A stretch of DNA of 64,000 bases from Methanobacterium sp. (GCF_016217785.1 NZ_JACRGA010000023.1:1-64000), one strand, 5' to 3'; shown: positions 1 to 9,682, counted from the stretch's first letter. Program-made: numbers and translations. Notes: generated by a model not told the origin, from the letters alone.

Positions 1-418
1 CGTAGGGTGGTGCTTGGTGGTTGTCGTTCATGTAGCCGTTTACGCGTTGCGCGAAGTCCACGTAGTCTGCTTTACTCATACTACCGGTGTTCAATGATTC
101 TTCACTGAATCCCGGAACTTGATCATTTTGTAATTTTATGGATGTCTTATTATTGTTCTGTATCTGACTGGTAGCCTGTGCAGCCAGATGAAGATACTGT
201 GCAGTGTTAACAGTTTGATTTCCGACTTTTACACTATTCGGCAGATTTTTGTTGGTCTCAATCTGATTCTTAAGGGTAACCGACGCTGCTGATATTTCAC
301 TAGGGGTGAAATTCGTCTGTGATGCAGCAGAAGCAGTGTTAACACTTAAAAGAAATACAACTCCTAAAAACAGTAACAAAATACATAAGGATAATTTCTG
401 ATTGACTTTAAATGTCAT
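1..418 (-). CDS. secreted protein with pseudomurein-binding-type repeat (3' end cut by window)
   Basis: The ATG at 418 is preceded by a strong GGGAGGGG ribosome binding site; 139 codons are visible before the window edge. The N-terminus has a basic start, a hydrophobic segment (about residues 9-25) and an SASA-like cleavage region, so the product is probably exported. Residues about 36-75 (FTPSEISAAS..., then NLPNSVKVGNQTVN) match the pattern of pseudomurein-binding repeats of Methanobacteriales, which anchor proteins to the pseudomurein wall. The catalytic or adhesive part, if any, lies outside the window. It reads away from the flippase operon across a 697-base gap. The repeat assignment is by motif memory, not a search. 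Confidence 0.7.
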   Translation of the reverse strand, partial: MTFKVNQKLSLCILLLFLGVVFLLSVNTASAASQTNFTPSEISAASVTLKNQIETNKNLPNSVKVGNQTVNTAQYLHLAAQATSQIQNNNKTSIKLQNDQVPGFSEESLNTGSMSKADYVDFAQRVNGYMNDNHQAPPY

Positions 419-1115
419 TGCCACCCCTCCCGTAACAAACATAACCCATTTACCAATAGACCATTCAATTAAGAGATAATAAACGATACATATTTATGAA
501 TTTATAACAGTCCTAAAAACAACATTAAATATGCCAGTGATGGTAATGTTGTTATGTCTCAAAAATATTAAACACACTTTTGATGGTTTTTTACAAATTT
601 TGACACATATATAATTCAAAAATGCATTATATATATAATTTTTGTTTGAAAATCAAAATAACTTTTTTTTTGAGTCTTATTTCCTTCTAAAATCTCTTTT
701 AAATAGATCAAAACCAATATTCACATATCTCTAATTTACAACGGTATTTTTTTTAAATAAACATCCATAATACCCTTTTTTTATAATAACTGGTTTTTGA
801 TGGTATCAAGTAACGAGGTATCACGTAACAACAAAAAAAACCTATATGTTTAATAGGAAGATGTCCCTTATGATATACTTCATTTCACATAATACCTGAT
901 CTACATGTCCTGAAGCATCTCCTTAGGTAATAGAATTCAAACATCTTTTAAATAAGAAAATTTATAAGTTTTACAAATAATGATTGACCGTTAAGTATAC
1001 ACAAACTGTTTTAGTATACCTAAATGATTAGTTTGTTATTTGTAATAATTCCAACACAATTCTATTCTATCACACCTCACATTTACAATTCCCATAAATC
1101 TACAGAGAAGATAAA
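419..1115. other. 697-base AT-rich divergent intergenic region
   Basis: No convincing ORF or RNA gene was seen here. It must carry the promoters of the secreted protein (minus) and the flippase operon (plus). A TATA-like stretch TTTATAAGTT (961-970) lies about 150 bases before the flippase ATG. A nested dyad follows: ACAAATAA (973-980) pairs with TTATTTGT (1036-1043), ACAAACT (1001-1007) pairs with AGTTTGT (1030-1036), and two GTATAC hexamers sit at 995-1000 and 1014-1019. A very AT-rich run with TATATATA is at 630-639. None of this is proven functional. Confidence 0.45.
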
Positions 1116-2549
1116 ATGAACCCCGCTCAAAGATTAGTTAAAAATACCAGTGTACTGATGGTATCACAGATTTTAGGTTACGTTCTGGCATTCTTTTATT
1201 CTATTTACTCTGCCAGGTATCTTGGTGTGGAAGGATTCGGTGTCTTATCTGCTGCACTTGCCTTTGCAGGCATATTCTCCATTTTAACAGATCTAGGATT
1301 GAGCAATCTCACAGTCAGAGAGGTAGCACGTGACCATAAACTGGCAGGCAAATATCTTAGTAATGCATTCGCCCTTAAGATTTTACTATCCATTGCGACC
1401 TTTATCTTAATCGCCGCCATAGGTTATTTAAGTGGATATCCTTCGGAAAAGTCATACGTCCTGTATTTCATTACCCTGTCTCTGATACTGAACTCATTTG
1501 GAAATATTTTCAATGCAATATTCCAGGCATATGAGAAGATGGAATACCAGTCCGTGACACAGATTCTAAACAATGTCCTCATGTTCGTGGGCATATTCCT
1601 GGCAATTGGATACCAGATGAACATTGTGGCATTCGCTTTTGTATACTTCATGGCCAGCGCTGTTTCCCTCATACTAACCATTATAATCTGTTTATGGAAA
1701 TTTATCCTGCCTAAAATAGAATTCGACTTTCCTTTCTGGAAAGCCATGCTAAAAGAGGCATTACCCATCGCAGTTTCCGGAATTTTCGCCCTAATAGCAT
1801 TCAGAGTGGACATGGTTATGCTGGAATTCATTAAGGGAAGTGTGGCTGTGGGATGGTACAGTGCCGCCTACCGCTTAATGGAAGCCCTGTTATTCCTCCC
1901 CTCCATGTACACCTTATCGGTATATCCATTATTATCCAAATTCTATGTAGACTCCCATCAATCCCTTAAAGTCTCCTACTACAAATCCTTCAAATACTTA
2001 ACTATCATTTCACTACCAATAGTGGCAGCCACCACCCTACTGGCTTCAGACATTATTCTACTCATCTACCAAAGCAGTTACTCAGAATCAATAATAGCTC
2101 TGCAAATACTGATATGGGCCTTACCTTTCATCTTCCTCAGCTACGTTCTGGGATCTACCATTGTCTCAGTAAACAAACAGGTTGAAGTAGTCAAAATCAC
2201 CTTCATAACCATGATAATTAACATAGGTCTGAACCTGGTCCTGATCCCATTATGGGGATTTGTAGGAGCCGCATGCGTGACTGTAATTACAGAAATAGCC
2301 TTATTCATATCCTACTTCTACATAGTAACCCGTCATGTCTGTTTCATCTCCCCTAAAAAGATTCTAATCAGACCAGCAATCGCCACCCTGGTGATGTGCG
2401 TATTCATTGCACTGGTTAAAATCAACCTGTTTTTAGAGATAATACTGGCTACAGTTATTTATTTCGTAGTTTTATTCCTCATTAAAGGATTTTCACAGGA
2501 TGATATAAACATACTTAAACGGGTAATTGGGAAGGAAATTAAGGAATGA
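1116..2549 (+). CDS. polysaccharide/oligosaccharide flippase (Wzx/MATE-like)
   Basis: 477 residues with about 14 hydrophobic segments and almost no large loops, as in the polysaccharide-synthesis (RfbX/Wzx) branch of the MOP flippase superfamily. The N-terminus (KNTSVLMVSQILGYVLAFFY) and the ARYLGVEGFGVLSAAL motif are typical. The family moves lipid-linked glycans across the membrane, here probably from the cytoplasmic to the outer face. It heads a plus-strand glycosyltransferase operon, followed 9 bases later by a GT2. The ribosome site is weak (GAGAAGAT). The family call is firm; the substrate is unknown. Confidence 0.88.
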   Translation: MNPAQRLVKNTSVLMVSQILGYVLAFFYSIYSARYLGVEGFGVLSAALAFAGIFSILTDLGLSNLTVREVARDHKLAGKYLSNAFALKILLSIATFILIAAIGYLSGYPSEKSYVLYFITLSLILNSFGNIFNAIFQAYEKMEYQSVTQILNNVLMFVGIFLAIGYQMNIVAFAFVYFMASAVSLILTIIICLWKFILPKIEFDFPFWKAMLKEALPIAVSGIFALIAFRVDMVMLEFIKGSVAVGWYSAAYRLMEALLFLPSMYTLSVYPLLSKFYVDSHQSLKVSYYKSFKYLTIISLPIVAATTLLASDIILLIYQSSYSESIIALQILIWALPFIFLSYVLGSTIVSVNKQVEVVKITFITMIINIGLNLVLIPLWGFVGAACVTVITEIALFISYFYIVTRHVCFISPKKILIRPAIATLVMCVFIALVKINLFLEIILATVIYFVVLFLIKGFSQDDINILKRVIGKEIKE

Positions 2550-2558
2550 GATGATTAA

Positions 2559-3419
2559 ATGAAAGTATCAGTTCTTATCAACACTTTAAACGAAGAAAAA
2601 AATATCCGAAACTGTCTTGAATCAGTTAAATGGGCTGATGAAATAGTGATAGTGGATATGCACAGTGATGATCATACCGTGGAAATAGCCAGGGAATACA
2701 CCGATAAAATTTTCTTCTTTAAGAGGATGGGGTACGCTGATCCTGCCAGGCAATTTGCATTAGAACAAGCATCCTGCGAATGGGTACTTGTTGTAGATGC
2801 TGACGAGATAGTTCCACTAAAATTAAAGAACAAATTACAGGAAGTAATGGAAAAAGACCTGGGAGATGTAGTTAATATCCCCCATAACAACTATTTTGCC
2901 GGTAAACAGATACAACACATGGGCTGGGGACCACTCCAGGATTTACACCCACGATTTTTTAAAAAGAAATACTTGTATTTCGGAGACAGAATACATGATT
3001 TCATTAATATTAGTGAAGATGCAAGGCATTACAATTTAACAGATCCCCAGGAAGGATTCCTACATTTCAGTTACCTTGATTTTGAACACTACATTGACAA
3101 GGCACTCAACCATTACACCACCATAGAAGCTAAAAATATATTCGAAGGTAAAAAACAGGGATATAAATTAGGAAAGAGTGTTCCTGGAATCCTTTTCAGA
3201 TTATTCCGTGGCTTTTTTGATGTTTACGTACGTGACAAGGGATATAAAGATGGTTTCAGAGGGCTTTCCCTTAGCTTTTTGTCAGTTATCTATAATTTGA
3301 TTGTTTATTTAAAATTAGGCTTGATGAAAGAGTATAACACCATCAACACACGTGAAAAAATTAGGGGAGAGTACCAGAAAATTACTGATGAAGTTCTTTC
3401 AGAATATAATGAGGAATGA
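2559..3419 (+). CDS. family 2 glycosyltransferase (WaaE/KdtX-like)
   Basis: 286 residues. An N-terminal GT-A fold is indicated by NTLNEEKNIRNCLESV, the nucleotide-binding VDMHSDDHT and the metal-binding DADE at residues 80-83. A C-terminal hydrophobic stretch (LSFLSVIYNLIVYLKLG, about 235-255) suggests membrane association. Length and motifs fit the small WaaE/KdtX-like GT2 group, which adds a sugar to a lipid-linked acceptor. GAGATGATTAAATG provides the ribosome site. It is cotranscribed with the upstream flippase (9-base gap). Donor and acceptor cannot be read from sequence. Confidence 0.85.
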   Translation: MKVSVLINTLNEEKNIRNCLESVKWADEIVIVDMHSDDHTVEIAREYTDKIFFFKRMGYADPARQFALEQASCEWVLVVDADEIVPLKLKNKLQEVMEKDLGDVVNIPHNNYFAGKQIQHMGWGPLQDLHPRFFKKKYLYFGDRIHDFINISEDARHYNLTDPQEGFLHFSYLDFEHYIDKALNHYTTIEAKNIFEGKKQGYKLGKSVPGILFRLFRGFFDVYVRDKGYKDGFRGLSLSFLSVIYNLIVYLKLGLMKEYNTINTREKIRGEYQKITDEVLSEYNEE

Positions 3420-3474
3420 ATCATCCATCTTTTTAGCACGGTTACAATTTAAAATAAAGAAGGGTTTCAATCGA

Positions 3475-3506
3475 AATCATACAGTTTCCGAATCATACAG
3501 TTTCCA
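3475..3506. repeat. 16-bp tandem duplication
   Basis: Two adjacent copies of AATCATACAGTTTCC(G/A), differing only in the last base, lie in the 165-base gap between two glycosyltransferase genes. This is one of many short intergenic duplications in the window. Confidence 0.85.
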
Positions 3507-3584
3507 ATGGAATTAACTTTTCCAATAGAAAAATAGGAGTTATATTTTCGAACTGATCCATTTTCTCCCAGAATAGGTGATTTA

Positions 3585-4706
3585 ATGAATGTAGGTATTC
3601 TCTCATGGATTATAGACAGGCAAAGAACCGGTGTGGATAAATCTCTTTACGGTACACTGGAGGAGATGATTAAAATGGGTAAGTCTGAAAACATTACCCT
3701 GATTCACCATAAAAAAAGTGAAGATCCAGTCTACCAGCAATGTAAAGATGTACTAATTCCCCACATCCCCCTAAACCTTACCTGTTACATTGGAATGCCC
3801 TACGCAGTAAGAAAGGCAAACGTGGATGTTGTGCACTTCCCCGCCCACTGGCATACCCAGAGTTCTGCTTTTTTCCTGAATAGAAATGTTAAAAAGATAT
3901 TAACCATCCATGATCTGATACCTCTACTTTATCCCGATAGTTACTCACGTAACCTGGCAAAGCGATGGAACACCTCCTTAAAATTAATAGTTAACCGGGC
4001 AGATCATATAATAACCATTTCTCAAAAAACCAGAGAAGATTGCATTAAATATCTGGATATACCCAAACAGGACATCACTGTCACCCCCCTTGGATACAGT
4101 AATGTTTACCATCGCATGGAAAACATTGAAGAAGTTAAAAACTATATAAAAACCACTTATAACCTTGAGGGATATATACTGTTTGTGGGGAGAGTTGAAG
4201 CAAGAAAAAACCTCATACCGTTAATAAAAGCTTTATTTGAACTGAAAAAATCAGGGTTAAACCATAAATTAGTCATCATCGGTGGAATGGGTTGGCAACA
4301 TGAAGAAGTACTCCAGGAAATCCAGAGATTAAATCTTCAGGATGAAGTTATTTTCCCAGGATACATCCGGGAGGAAGACCTGGTTAAGTTCTACAATGCC
4401 GCAGACCTGTTCGTCTACCCCTCTTTGTATGAAGGTTTTGGTCTACCCCCTCTGGAAGCCATGGCATGTGGAATACCGGTGATCACGTCTAACACGTCTT
4501 CTTTGCCGGAGGTGGTGGGTGATGCGGGGATCATGGTTGATCCGTTGGACGTGGATGCACTGGCTGATTCCATGCACCGGGTACTCACTGATGAGGCCCT
4601 CCAAAGGAAGTTGAGGGATAAAGGCATTGCCAGATCCAGGGAGTTCAGCTGGGAGAAAACCGCCCGGAAAACCTGGCAGGTCTATGAACAAGTTAATGAA
4701 AGTTAA
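3585..4706 (+). CDS. family 4 glycosyltransferase
   Basis: 373 residues with the two Rossmann domains of GT-B enzymes. The N-terminal half contains VDVVHFPAHWHTQ and TIHDLIPLLYP; the hinge is followed by YILFVGRVEARKNL. The C-terminal nucleotide-sugar site has the E(x7)E motif in EGFGLPPLEAMACG. The retaining mechanism is inferred from the family. The start is set by AGGTGATTTAATG. Its last 97 residues up to YEQV are nearly the same as those of the next gene (83 of 97 identical by my count), while the N-terminal halves differ. This points to partial duplication or gene conversion. Confidence 0.88.
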   Translation: MNVGILSWIIDRQRTGVDKSLYGTLEEMIKMGKSENITLIHHKKSEDPVYQQCKDVLIPHIPLNLTCYIGMPYAVRKANVDVVHFPAHWHTQSSAFFLNRNVKKILTIHDLIPLLYPDSYSRNLAKRWNTSLKLIVNRADHIITISQKTREDCIKYLDIPKQDITVTPLGYSNVYHRMENIEEVKNYIKTTYNLEGYILFVGRVEARKNLIPLIKALFELKKSGLNHKLVIIGGMGWQHEEVLQEIQRLNLQDEVIFPGYIREEDLVKFYNAADLFVYPSLYEGFGLPPLEAMACGIPVITSNTSSLPEVVGDAGIMVDPLDVDALADSMHRVLTDEALQRKLRDKGIARSREFSWEKTARKTWQVYEQVNES

Positions 4707-4716
4707 AAGGGATAAA

Positions 4717-5826
4717 ATGAATAATAAATTAACTGTAAATGCCATTTTAGGATTAAATTTAGGTGAAATGTATGGAAAATACAAAGTATACCTGAAAACA
4801 GCAGAAAACTTACATGATAAGGCAGTTTTCAATGAAATTCCCTATGAATTACCCCGATTCAATGTTCCTTACTTTGATTTAGTTCATAAGATTTTCATCT
4901 ACCCTCAAAGGGTTAAAAAACTCCTGATAAAGGATGCCGACCTAACCCATGTGTTTTCACAGGAAGAAACATATCTCCTGAACCGGATTAATTTCAACTC
5001 ACCTAAGATTGCCACCTGTCTGGATATAATACCTCTGATATACCAGGAAAACACCCAGATGTCCTTAAAATTCTTAAAATATTCCATTGATGGAATGAAA
5101 AATGCAGATAAAATAATTACCATCTCCCAACACACCAAAAAAGACCTGGTTGAATATTTAAAAATACCATCTGAACAGATAGAACCAGTCTACTTGGGAG
5201 TTGACTCTAATTTTGAAGTCATACCCCATGAGAAGTTGAATAATATCAGGGAGAAATACAATCTACCCGAGAGTTTCATCCTGTACGTTGGTTCAGAACA
5301 ACCCCGAAAGAACTTCCAATCCGTTATAAAAGCGTTCAATAGCCTGATAAAAACATATAATTTAAAGGGAGTAAAATTGGTGAAGGTGGGAAGACCCCAA
5401 ATAGGTGAAGCTGATAGGAAAGCCATATTTGATCTTATAGAAGGGCTGGGACTTGCCAAGGATGTGTTCTTCATGGATTATATCCCTGAAGAAGATCTTC
5501 CCAGCATATACAATTTAGCAGATCTATTCGTCTACCCCTCTTTGTATGAGGGTTTTGGCCTACCCCCACTGGAGGCCATGGCCTGCGGCACACCAGTAGT
5601 CACGTCTAACACGTCATCTTTGCCTGAAGTTGTGGGTGATGCTGGGATCATGGTTGATCCAATGGATGTGGATGCCCTGGCTGATTCCATGCACCAAGTA
5701 CTCACTGACGAAGCCCTCCAAATGAAGTTGAAGGCTAAAGGTATAAGTCAGGCTAAGGAGTTCAGCTGGGAGAAAACAGCCCAGAAAACCTGGAAAATCT
5801 ATGAACAAGTCTTAAATGAATATTAA
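4717..5826 (+). CDS. family 4 glycosyltransferase
   Basis: The reading frame is open from 4627, but the ATG at 4717 (MNNKLTVNAILG) has AAGGGATAAAATG in front and starts 10 bases after the previous stop, so a 369-residue product is preferred. It is a GT-B glycosyltransferase: FILYVGSEQPRKNFQSV at the start of the C-terminal domain and EGFGLPPLEAMACG as the donor-site motif. The N-terminal acceptor domain diverges from the preceding gene while the donor domain is almost shared. That suggests the same sugar donor used on a different acceptor. Confidence 0.87.
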   Translation: MNNKLTVNAILGLNLGEMYGKYKVYLKTAENLHDKAVFNEIPYELPRFNVPYFDLVHKIFIYPQRVKKLLIKDADLTHVFSQEETYLLNRINFNSPKIATCLDIIPLIYQENTQMSLKFLKYSIDGMKNADKIITISQHTKKDLVEYLKIPSEQIEPVYLGVDSNFEVIPHEKLNNIREKYNLPESFILYVGSEQPRKNFQSVIKAFNSLIKTYNLKGVKLVKVGRPQIGEADRKAIFDLIEGLGLAKDVFFMDYIPEEDLPSIYNLADLFVYPSLYEGFGLPPLEAMACGTPVVTSNTSSLPEVVGDAGIMVDPMDVDALADSMHQVLTDEALQMKLKAKGISQAKEFSWEKTAQKTWKIYEQVLNEY

Positions 5827-5840
5827 TAGTTGATTTTATT

Positions 5841-5905
5841 TACTTAGAAATACTGATAATATTACTTAGAAAATACCGATAATATTACTTAGAAATATCG
5901 ATAAT
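5841..5905. repeat. three tandem copies of a 20-21 bp unit
   Basis: TACTTAGAAATACTGATAAT (5841-5860) is repeated with small changes at 5863-5883 and 5886-5905, separated by 2 bases each time. It lies between the stop of one glycosyltransferase and the GGAGATTTGAATG start region of the next. Confidence 0.85.
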
Positions 5906-5957
5906 AGTTTCATATACCATTATCATTTTGATAACAGATTTTAATACGGAGATTTGA

Positions 5958-7175
5958 ATGTCAGAAAAATTAAAAATTGCAATTTTCCACAACCTCCCAT
6001 CAGGAGGGGCTAAAAGAGCACTGCACGGTTTTGTAAAATATTTATCAAATTCAGGACATGCAGTTGATTTATATGTCCCGGCCACAGCCAACGAAGAATT
6101 CCTCCCCTTAAAGGACCTGGTAAGGGACATGCATGTTTTCCCGGTTAAAAAAAGCTGGTTCAGATCAACTGTATATTCTACTTTCTCCTATGTACCAGCC
6201 ATATTCAAACCAATATCCATAAAAAACGTGGATCAGACAGAAAAAGCCATTGCCCAAGCCATTAACCAGGGTGACTACGATGTGGTCTTCAGTGAACAGG
6301 ACCAGTTCGTCATGGCCCCCTACTTCTTAAAGTACATTGAAAAACCAACAGTTTACTACTGCCAGCAACCACCACGCCGGGAAAAAATCCTGGAAAAGAT
6401 CTCAGAAGACAAGAGAAAAAAAAGACTACTGGAACCATTAATTAAAAGATACATAAACCATGTAATTGGCAAGGAGATGAATCTTGACCTTAAAAACGTC
6501 CAGTACGCTAATTACATCCTGGCTAACTCCTATTATTCTCATGAATCCGTTTTAAGATCATACGGACTCAACTCTTACGTATCCTACCTGGGAGTGGACG
6601 TTGACATATTCCAGCCACTGGACTTACCTCGGGAAGACTTTGTCCTATCCGTGGGTACATGCATCCCACCCAAGGGTTACGACTTCATAATAAATTCCCT
6701 GGGACTGATTGAGGAGGAAATACGCCCAAAACTCATGATAGTCTCCAACATGGGTGATGAACAATGGAAGGATTATCTAAGGGAAATGGCCGCAGGATTG
6801 GGAGTGGAACTGGAGATATTAAGGGGTATTGATGATGATAAACTGGTCTCACTTTACAACCAGGCGAAAATGGTACTCTACGCACCATATCTCGAACCCT
6901 TCGGATTGGTGCCCCTGGAGGCCATGGCCTGCGGCACACCAGTGGTTGCAGTTAAAGAAGGTGGAGTACGGGAAACCGTGATCCACAATGAAAATGGATT
7001 CCTAACCCAGCGGGATGAATCCCTATTTGCAGATGCAGTGGTTAAACTACTGGGTGATGATGAGAAACGATCCAGTTTATCAGAAAATGCACTGGAAGTT
7101 GTACGTCGTGAGTGGACACTGGAAAGCGCCGGTGAAAGATTAGTCAATCACCTTAAACATGCAATGAAAAAATAA
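5958..7175 (+). CDS. family 4 glycosyltransferase
   Basis: 405 residues, GT-B type. The N-terminus IFHNLPSGGAKRALHGFVKYL is a typical glycine-rich acceptor-domain loop. The C-terminal domain begins at DFVLSVGTCIPPKGYDF and carries the donor-site motif EPFGLVPLEAMACGTPVVAV. The ATG at 5958 has GGAGATTTGA. A 29-base stretch over the LEAMACGTPV codons (6915-6943) is identical to one in the preceding gene (5569-5597). It belongs to the plus-strand glycan operon; the sugar added is unknown. Confidence 0.87.
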   Translation: MSEKLKIAIFHNLPSGGAKRALHGFVKYLSNSGHAVDLYVPATANEEFLPLKDLVRDMHVFPVKKSWFRSTVYSTFSYVPAIFKPISIKNVDQTEKAIAQAINQGDYDVVFSEQDQFVMAPYFLKYIEKPTVYYCQQPPRREKILEKISEDKRKKRLLEPLIKRYINHVIGKEMNLDLKNVQYANYILANSYYSHESVLRSYGLNSYVSYLGVDVDIFQPLDLPREDFVLSVGTCIPPKGYDFIINSLGLIEEEIRPKLMIVSNMGDEQWKDYLREMAAGLGVELEILRGIDDDKLVSLYNQAKMVLYAPYLEPFGLVPLEAMACGTPVVAVKEGGVRETVIHNENGFLTQRDESLFADAVVKLLGDDEKRSSLSENALEVVRREWTLESAGERLVNHLKHAMKK

Positions 7176-7440
7176 CTCTCATTAAGAAAATAATCTCTCA
7201 TTAAAACATATTTCTTAATAATCCTTATTAAAACACTTTTATAAACAGATAGATAAATCAAATAATGTTTTAGGGTAATATTAAATCCATTAAAACATTT
7301 CTAAATTGATTTAAATTGAAATATTATAGTTAGGTAAAAATAATTTTATAGTCATGGTAATAAATTAAAAGTACATATGGAATTTGAATTGTAATAAAAT
7401 TAATTTGATTTGTTTATAAACTGATTATGTGGAAGATACT

Positions 7441-8670
7441 ATGAACTGGAACGGAAAAAGTGTCCTGATAACCGGGGCAAACGGATTTGTTGGTTCTTAC
7501 CTTGCAAAAGAGCTTTTAGATGATGGAGCAGATGTATACGGATTCATAAGGCCGGAAGACATGGCTGCAATGGAGAAAAACCTGATAGATAAAGGTATTA
7601 AAGATAAACTGATGATGTTGGAAGGAGATCTGACCAACATAACCTCATTGGCCAATGCCCTTGACGCATCACAGCCAGACTACCTTTTTCACCTGGCAGC
7701 CCAGTCCTTTGTGGAACTATCATTCCGCCGCCCACTGGAAACCCAGCACATCAACTGTATAGGAACTGCCAACCTCTTAGAAGCAGTGCGTGTTAAGGAT
7801 ATGGATACCAAGATGATATTTGCCGGTTCCAGTGAAGAATACGGTATGGTCATATCCTCTGAGGAACAGTACCAGCAGGCACTGAAGGATGGCAAAACCA
7901 TCTTCCCGGAACCTACCTCAATACCTGAATTACCAGTTTCAGAATCCAACCCTTTAAGGCCAATGTCCCCTTATGCGGTGTCCAAGGTTTACGGAGATCT
8001 GCTGATGCAGAATTATCACCATTCCTTTGGTATGGACACCGTGGTGTCCCGGGCATTCAACCACGAAGGTGCAGGAAGGGGTATAATGTTCGTAACCTCA
8101 GTCATCACCAACCAGATCATGAAACTCAAATATGGTGAAACCGACCGTATCGTTATTGGAAACATCAACGCCTTCCGTGACTGGTCCCATGTAAGTGACG
8201 TTATCCAAGGATACCTCCTACTGGCAGCTAATGGTAAAAGTGGTGAAGCATACAACCAGGGATCCATGCGAACCAACTCCGTCCTGAGCTACATACTACT
8301 GGGACTGGAAAAGGCAGGCTGGAACATAAACAGCATAGAAACCATCAAAGGTGAAAAAACCATAGAAAACCCGGCCCAGATAAACAACGACCCTGTCTTT
8401 GGTGTTAACTTTGATAAAACCAGGGTGGACCAGATCATGTTGGAAGAAGGACTGGAATACACCATCCAGGACAAGGGAATCAACGTGAACACTGATCAGG
8501 GTAAACTGGTCATCGAGTTCAACCCCGACCGGTTCAGACCAGCTGAAGTTCCACTGATACTTGCTGATAATCAGAAAATCCAGAAGATCGGTGGAAAGAT
8601 CCAGTACAGTCTCAGTGATGTTATACAGGACCAGCTGAACTACTTCGAAGTGAAAGAAAATAGGGTATAA
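7441..8670 (+). CDS. NAD-dependent epimerase/dehydratase, GDP-mannose 4,6-dehydratase-like
   Basis: A GTG at 7429 is possible, but ATG 7441 (MNWNGKSVLITGANGFVGS) sits behind GGAAGATACT and starts just before the Rossmann motif, so 409 residues are chosen. The GxxGxxG loop, the LFHLAAQSFVELSFRRPLET segment and the YxxxK catalytic pair (YAVSK) mark an extended SDR. The NxxRT-like tail of the dehydratase group is less clear. The protein is about 50 residues longer than usual Gmd enzymes, with an extra C-terminal domain. It probably supplies a 6-deoxy or 4-keto sugar nucleotide to the neighbouring transferases. The exact substrate is inference. Confidence 0.8.
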   Translation: MNWNGKSVLITGANGFVGSYLAKELLDDGADVYGFIRPEDMAAMEKNLIDKGIKDKLMMLEGDLTNITSLANALDASQPDYLFHLAAQSFVELSFRRPLETQHINCIGTANLLEAVRVKDMDTKMIFAGSSEEYGMVISSEEQYQQALKDGKTIFPEPTSIPELPVSESNPLRPMSPYAVSKVYGDLLMQNYHHSFGMDTVVSRAFNHEGAGRGIMFVTSVITNQIMKLKYGETDRIVIGNINAFRDWSHVSDVIQGYLLLAANGKSGEAYNQGSMRTNSVLSYILLGLEKAGWNINSIETIKGEKTIENPAQINNDPVFGVNFDKTRVDQIMLEEGLEYTIQDKGINVNTDQGKLVIEFNPDRFRPAEVPLILADNQKIQKIGGKIQYSLSDVIQDQLNYFEVKENRV

Positions 8671-8677
8671 TGATTTT

Positions 8678-9682
8678 ATGCATCCGGAAGTTGCAATCAT
8701 CCTGTTAAACTGGAATGGCTGGCAGGACACCATAGAATGCCTGGAATCACTCTATCAAATAGACTATCCATCTTATAACATCATTGTGGTGGATAATGAT
8801 TCCCAGGATGACTCCCTGAAACAGATAAGGAATTACTGTGAAGGTGAGATAGAGGTGGAATCTAAATACTTCCACTATAATTCCCTAAATAAACCAGTGG
8901 AAATATTTGAATTTGAAGAAGGAGAACTGGATTCACCCCATCAGCCGGATTTTTCCATTGAAGAACCTAATTCCATTGGCCGAATAAAGAATACGCCTTC
9001 TAATGGCAAACTAATTCTTATTAAGAACCAGGAGAACTATGGTTTTGCCAAGGGAAATAACATTGGTATCAAATTTGCACTGGAACAATTAGGAAGCCCT
9101 TACACCCTTCTTCTGAACAATGACACTGTGGTGGATAGGAATTTCCTCCAGGAACTGGTGAAGGTTGCAGAATCTGATGACGAGATAGCCCTGGTGGGTT
9201 CTAAAATATATTACTATGACTTTCAGGGGAAAGACGATGAAATATGGTGTGTTGGGGGTAAAATAGACCTTAACCACTATCCTGGACATTACGCTGTACT
9301 GGATGACGTGGACATAAGCTCCTATCATGGTGAAACACTGAATGTAGACTGGGTTTCAGGGGCGGCCATGCTTATAAAAGCCGATAAAGTCCCCTATAAT
9401 TATCTGGATGAAGATTTCTTCTTTGGCTGTGAAGATGCTGATCTGGCATTGAAACTTCATGAACGTGGTTTCAAGGCAATAACTGCCCTTGATTCCATAG
9501 TATGGCACAAGATCGGTGCCTCACGGAAGAAGGGTAAGATCATCAACACCACCATATCTGAGATAAAAACCAGCTTAAAATTTATTAAAGCTCATAAGAA
9601 AGGATATGAACGTCATTTACATATATATTACTTGCAGATAATCTATTTTTATCTATCTGCATTCTTTCACAGGGTTTTTTAA
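8678..9682 (+). CDS. family 2 glycosyltransferase (rhamnosyltransferase-like)
   Basis: 334 residues starting 7 bases after the dehydratase gene. The N-terminus VAIILLNWNGWQDTIECLES and the VVDNDSQDDS loop are hallmark GT2 sequences; LLLNNDTVV supplies the DxD-like metal motif. WVSGAAMLIKAD and FFFGCEDADLALKLHERG match the rhamnosyltransferase (WsaF/WbbL-like) group. An acidic insertion of about 45 residues (FEFEEGELDS...) separates the first strands from the metal motif and is unusual. It is the last gene of the plus-strand block and faces the convergent minus-strand block. A short hydrophobic C-terminus may touch the membrane. Confidence 0.85.
   Translation: MHPEVAIILLNWNGWQDTIECLESLYQIDYPSYNIIVVDNDSQDDSLKQIRNYCEGEIEVESKYFHYNSLNKPVEIFEFEEGELDSPHQPDFSIEEPNSIGRIKNTPSNGKLILIKNQENYGFAKGNNIGIKFALEQLGSPYTLLLNNDTVVDRNFLQELVKVAESDDEIALVGSKIYYYDFQGKDDEIWCVGGKIDLNHYPGHYAVLDDVDISSYHGETLNVDWVSGAAMLIKADKVPYNYLDEDFFFGCEDADLALKLHERGFKAITALDSIVWHKIGASRKKGKIINTTISEIKTSLKFIKAHKKGYERHLHIYYLQIIYFYLSAFFHRVF

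Noticed and set aside
1205..1831. Minus-strand ORFs inside the flippase gene
   Set aside because: Antisense shadows of a clear membrane protein; no ribosome sites or domains.
4627..4716. 30 extra N-terminal residues for the second GT4 gene
   Set aside because: They lie inside the preceding gene, and the ATG at 4717 has its own ribosome site and a normal GT4 beginning.
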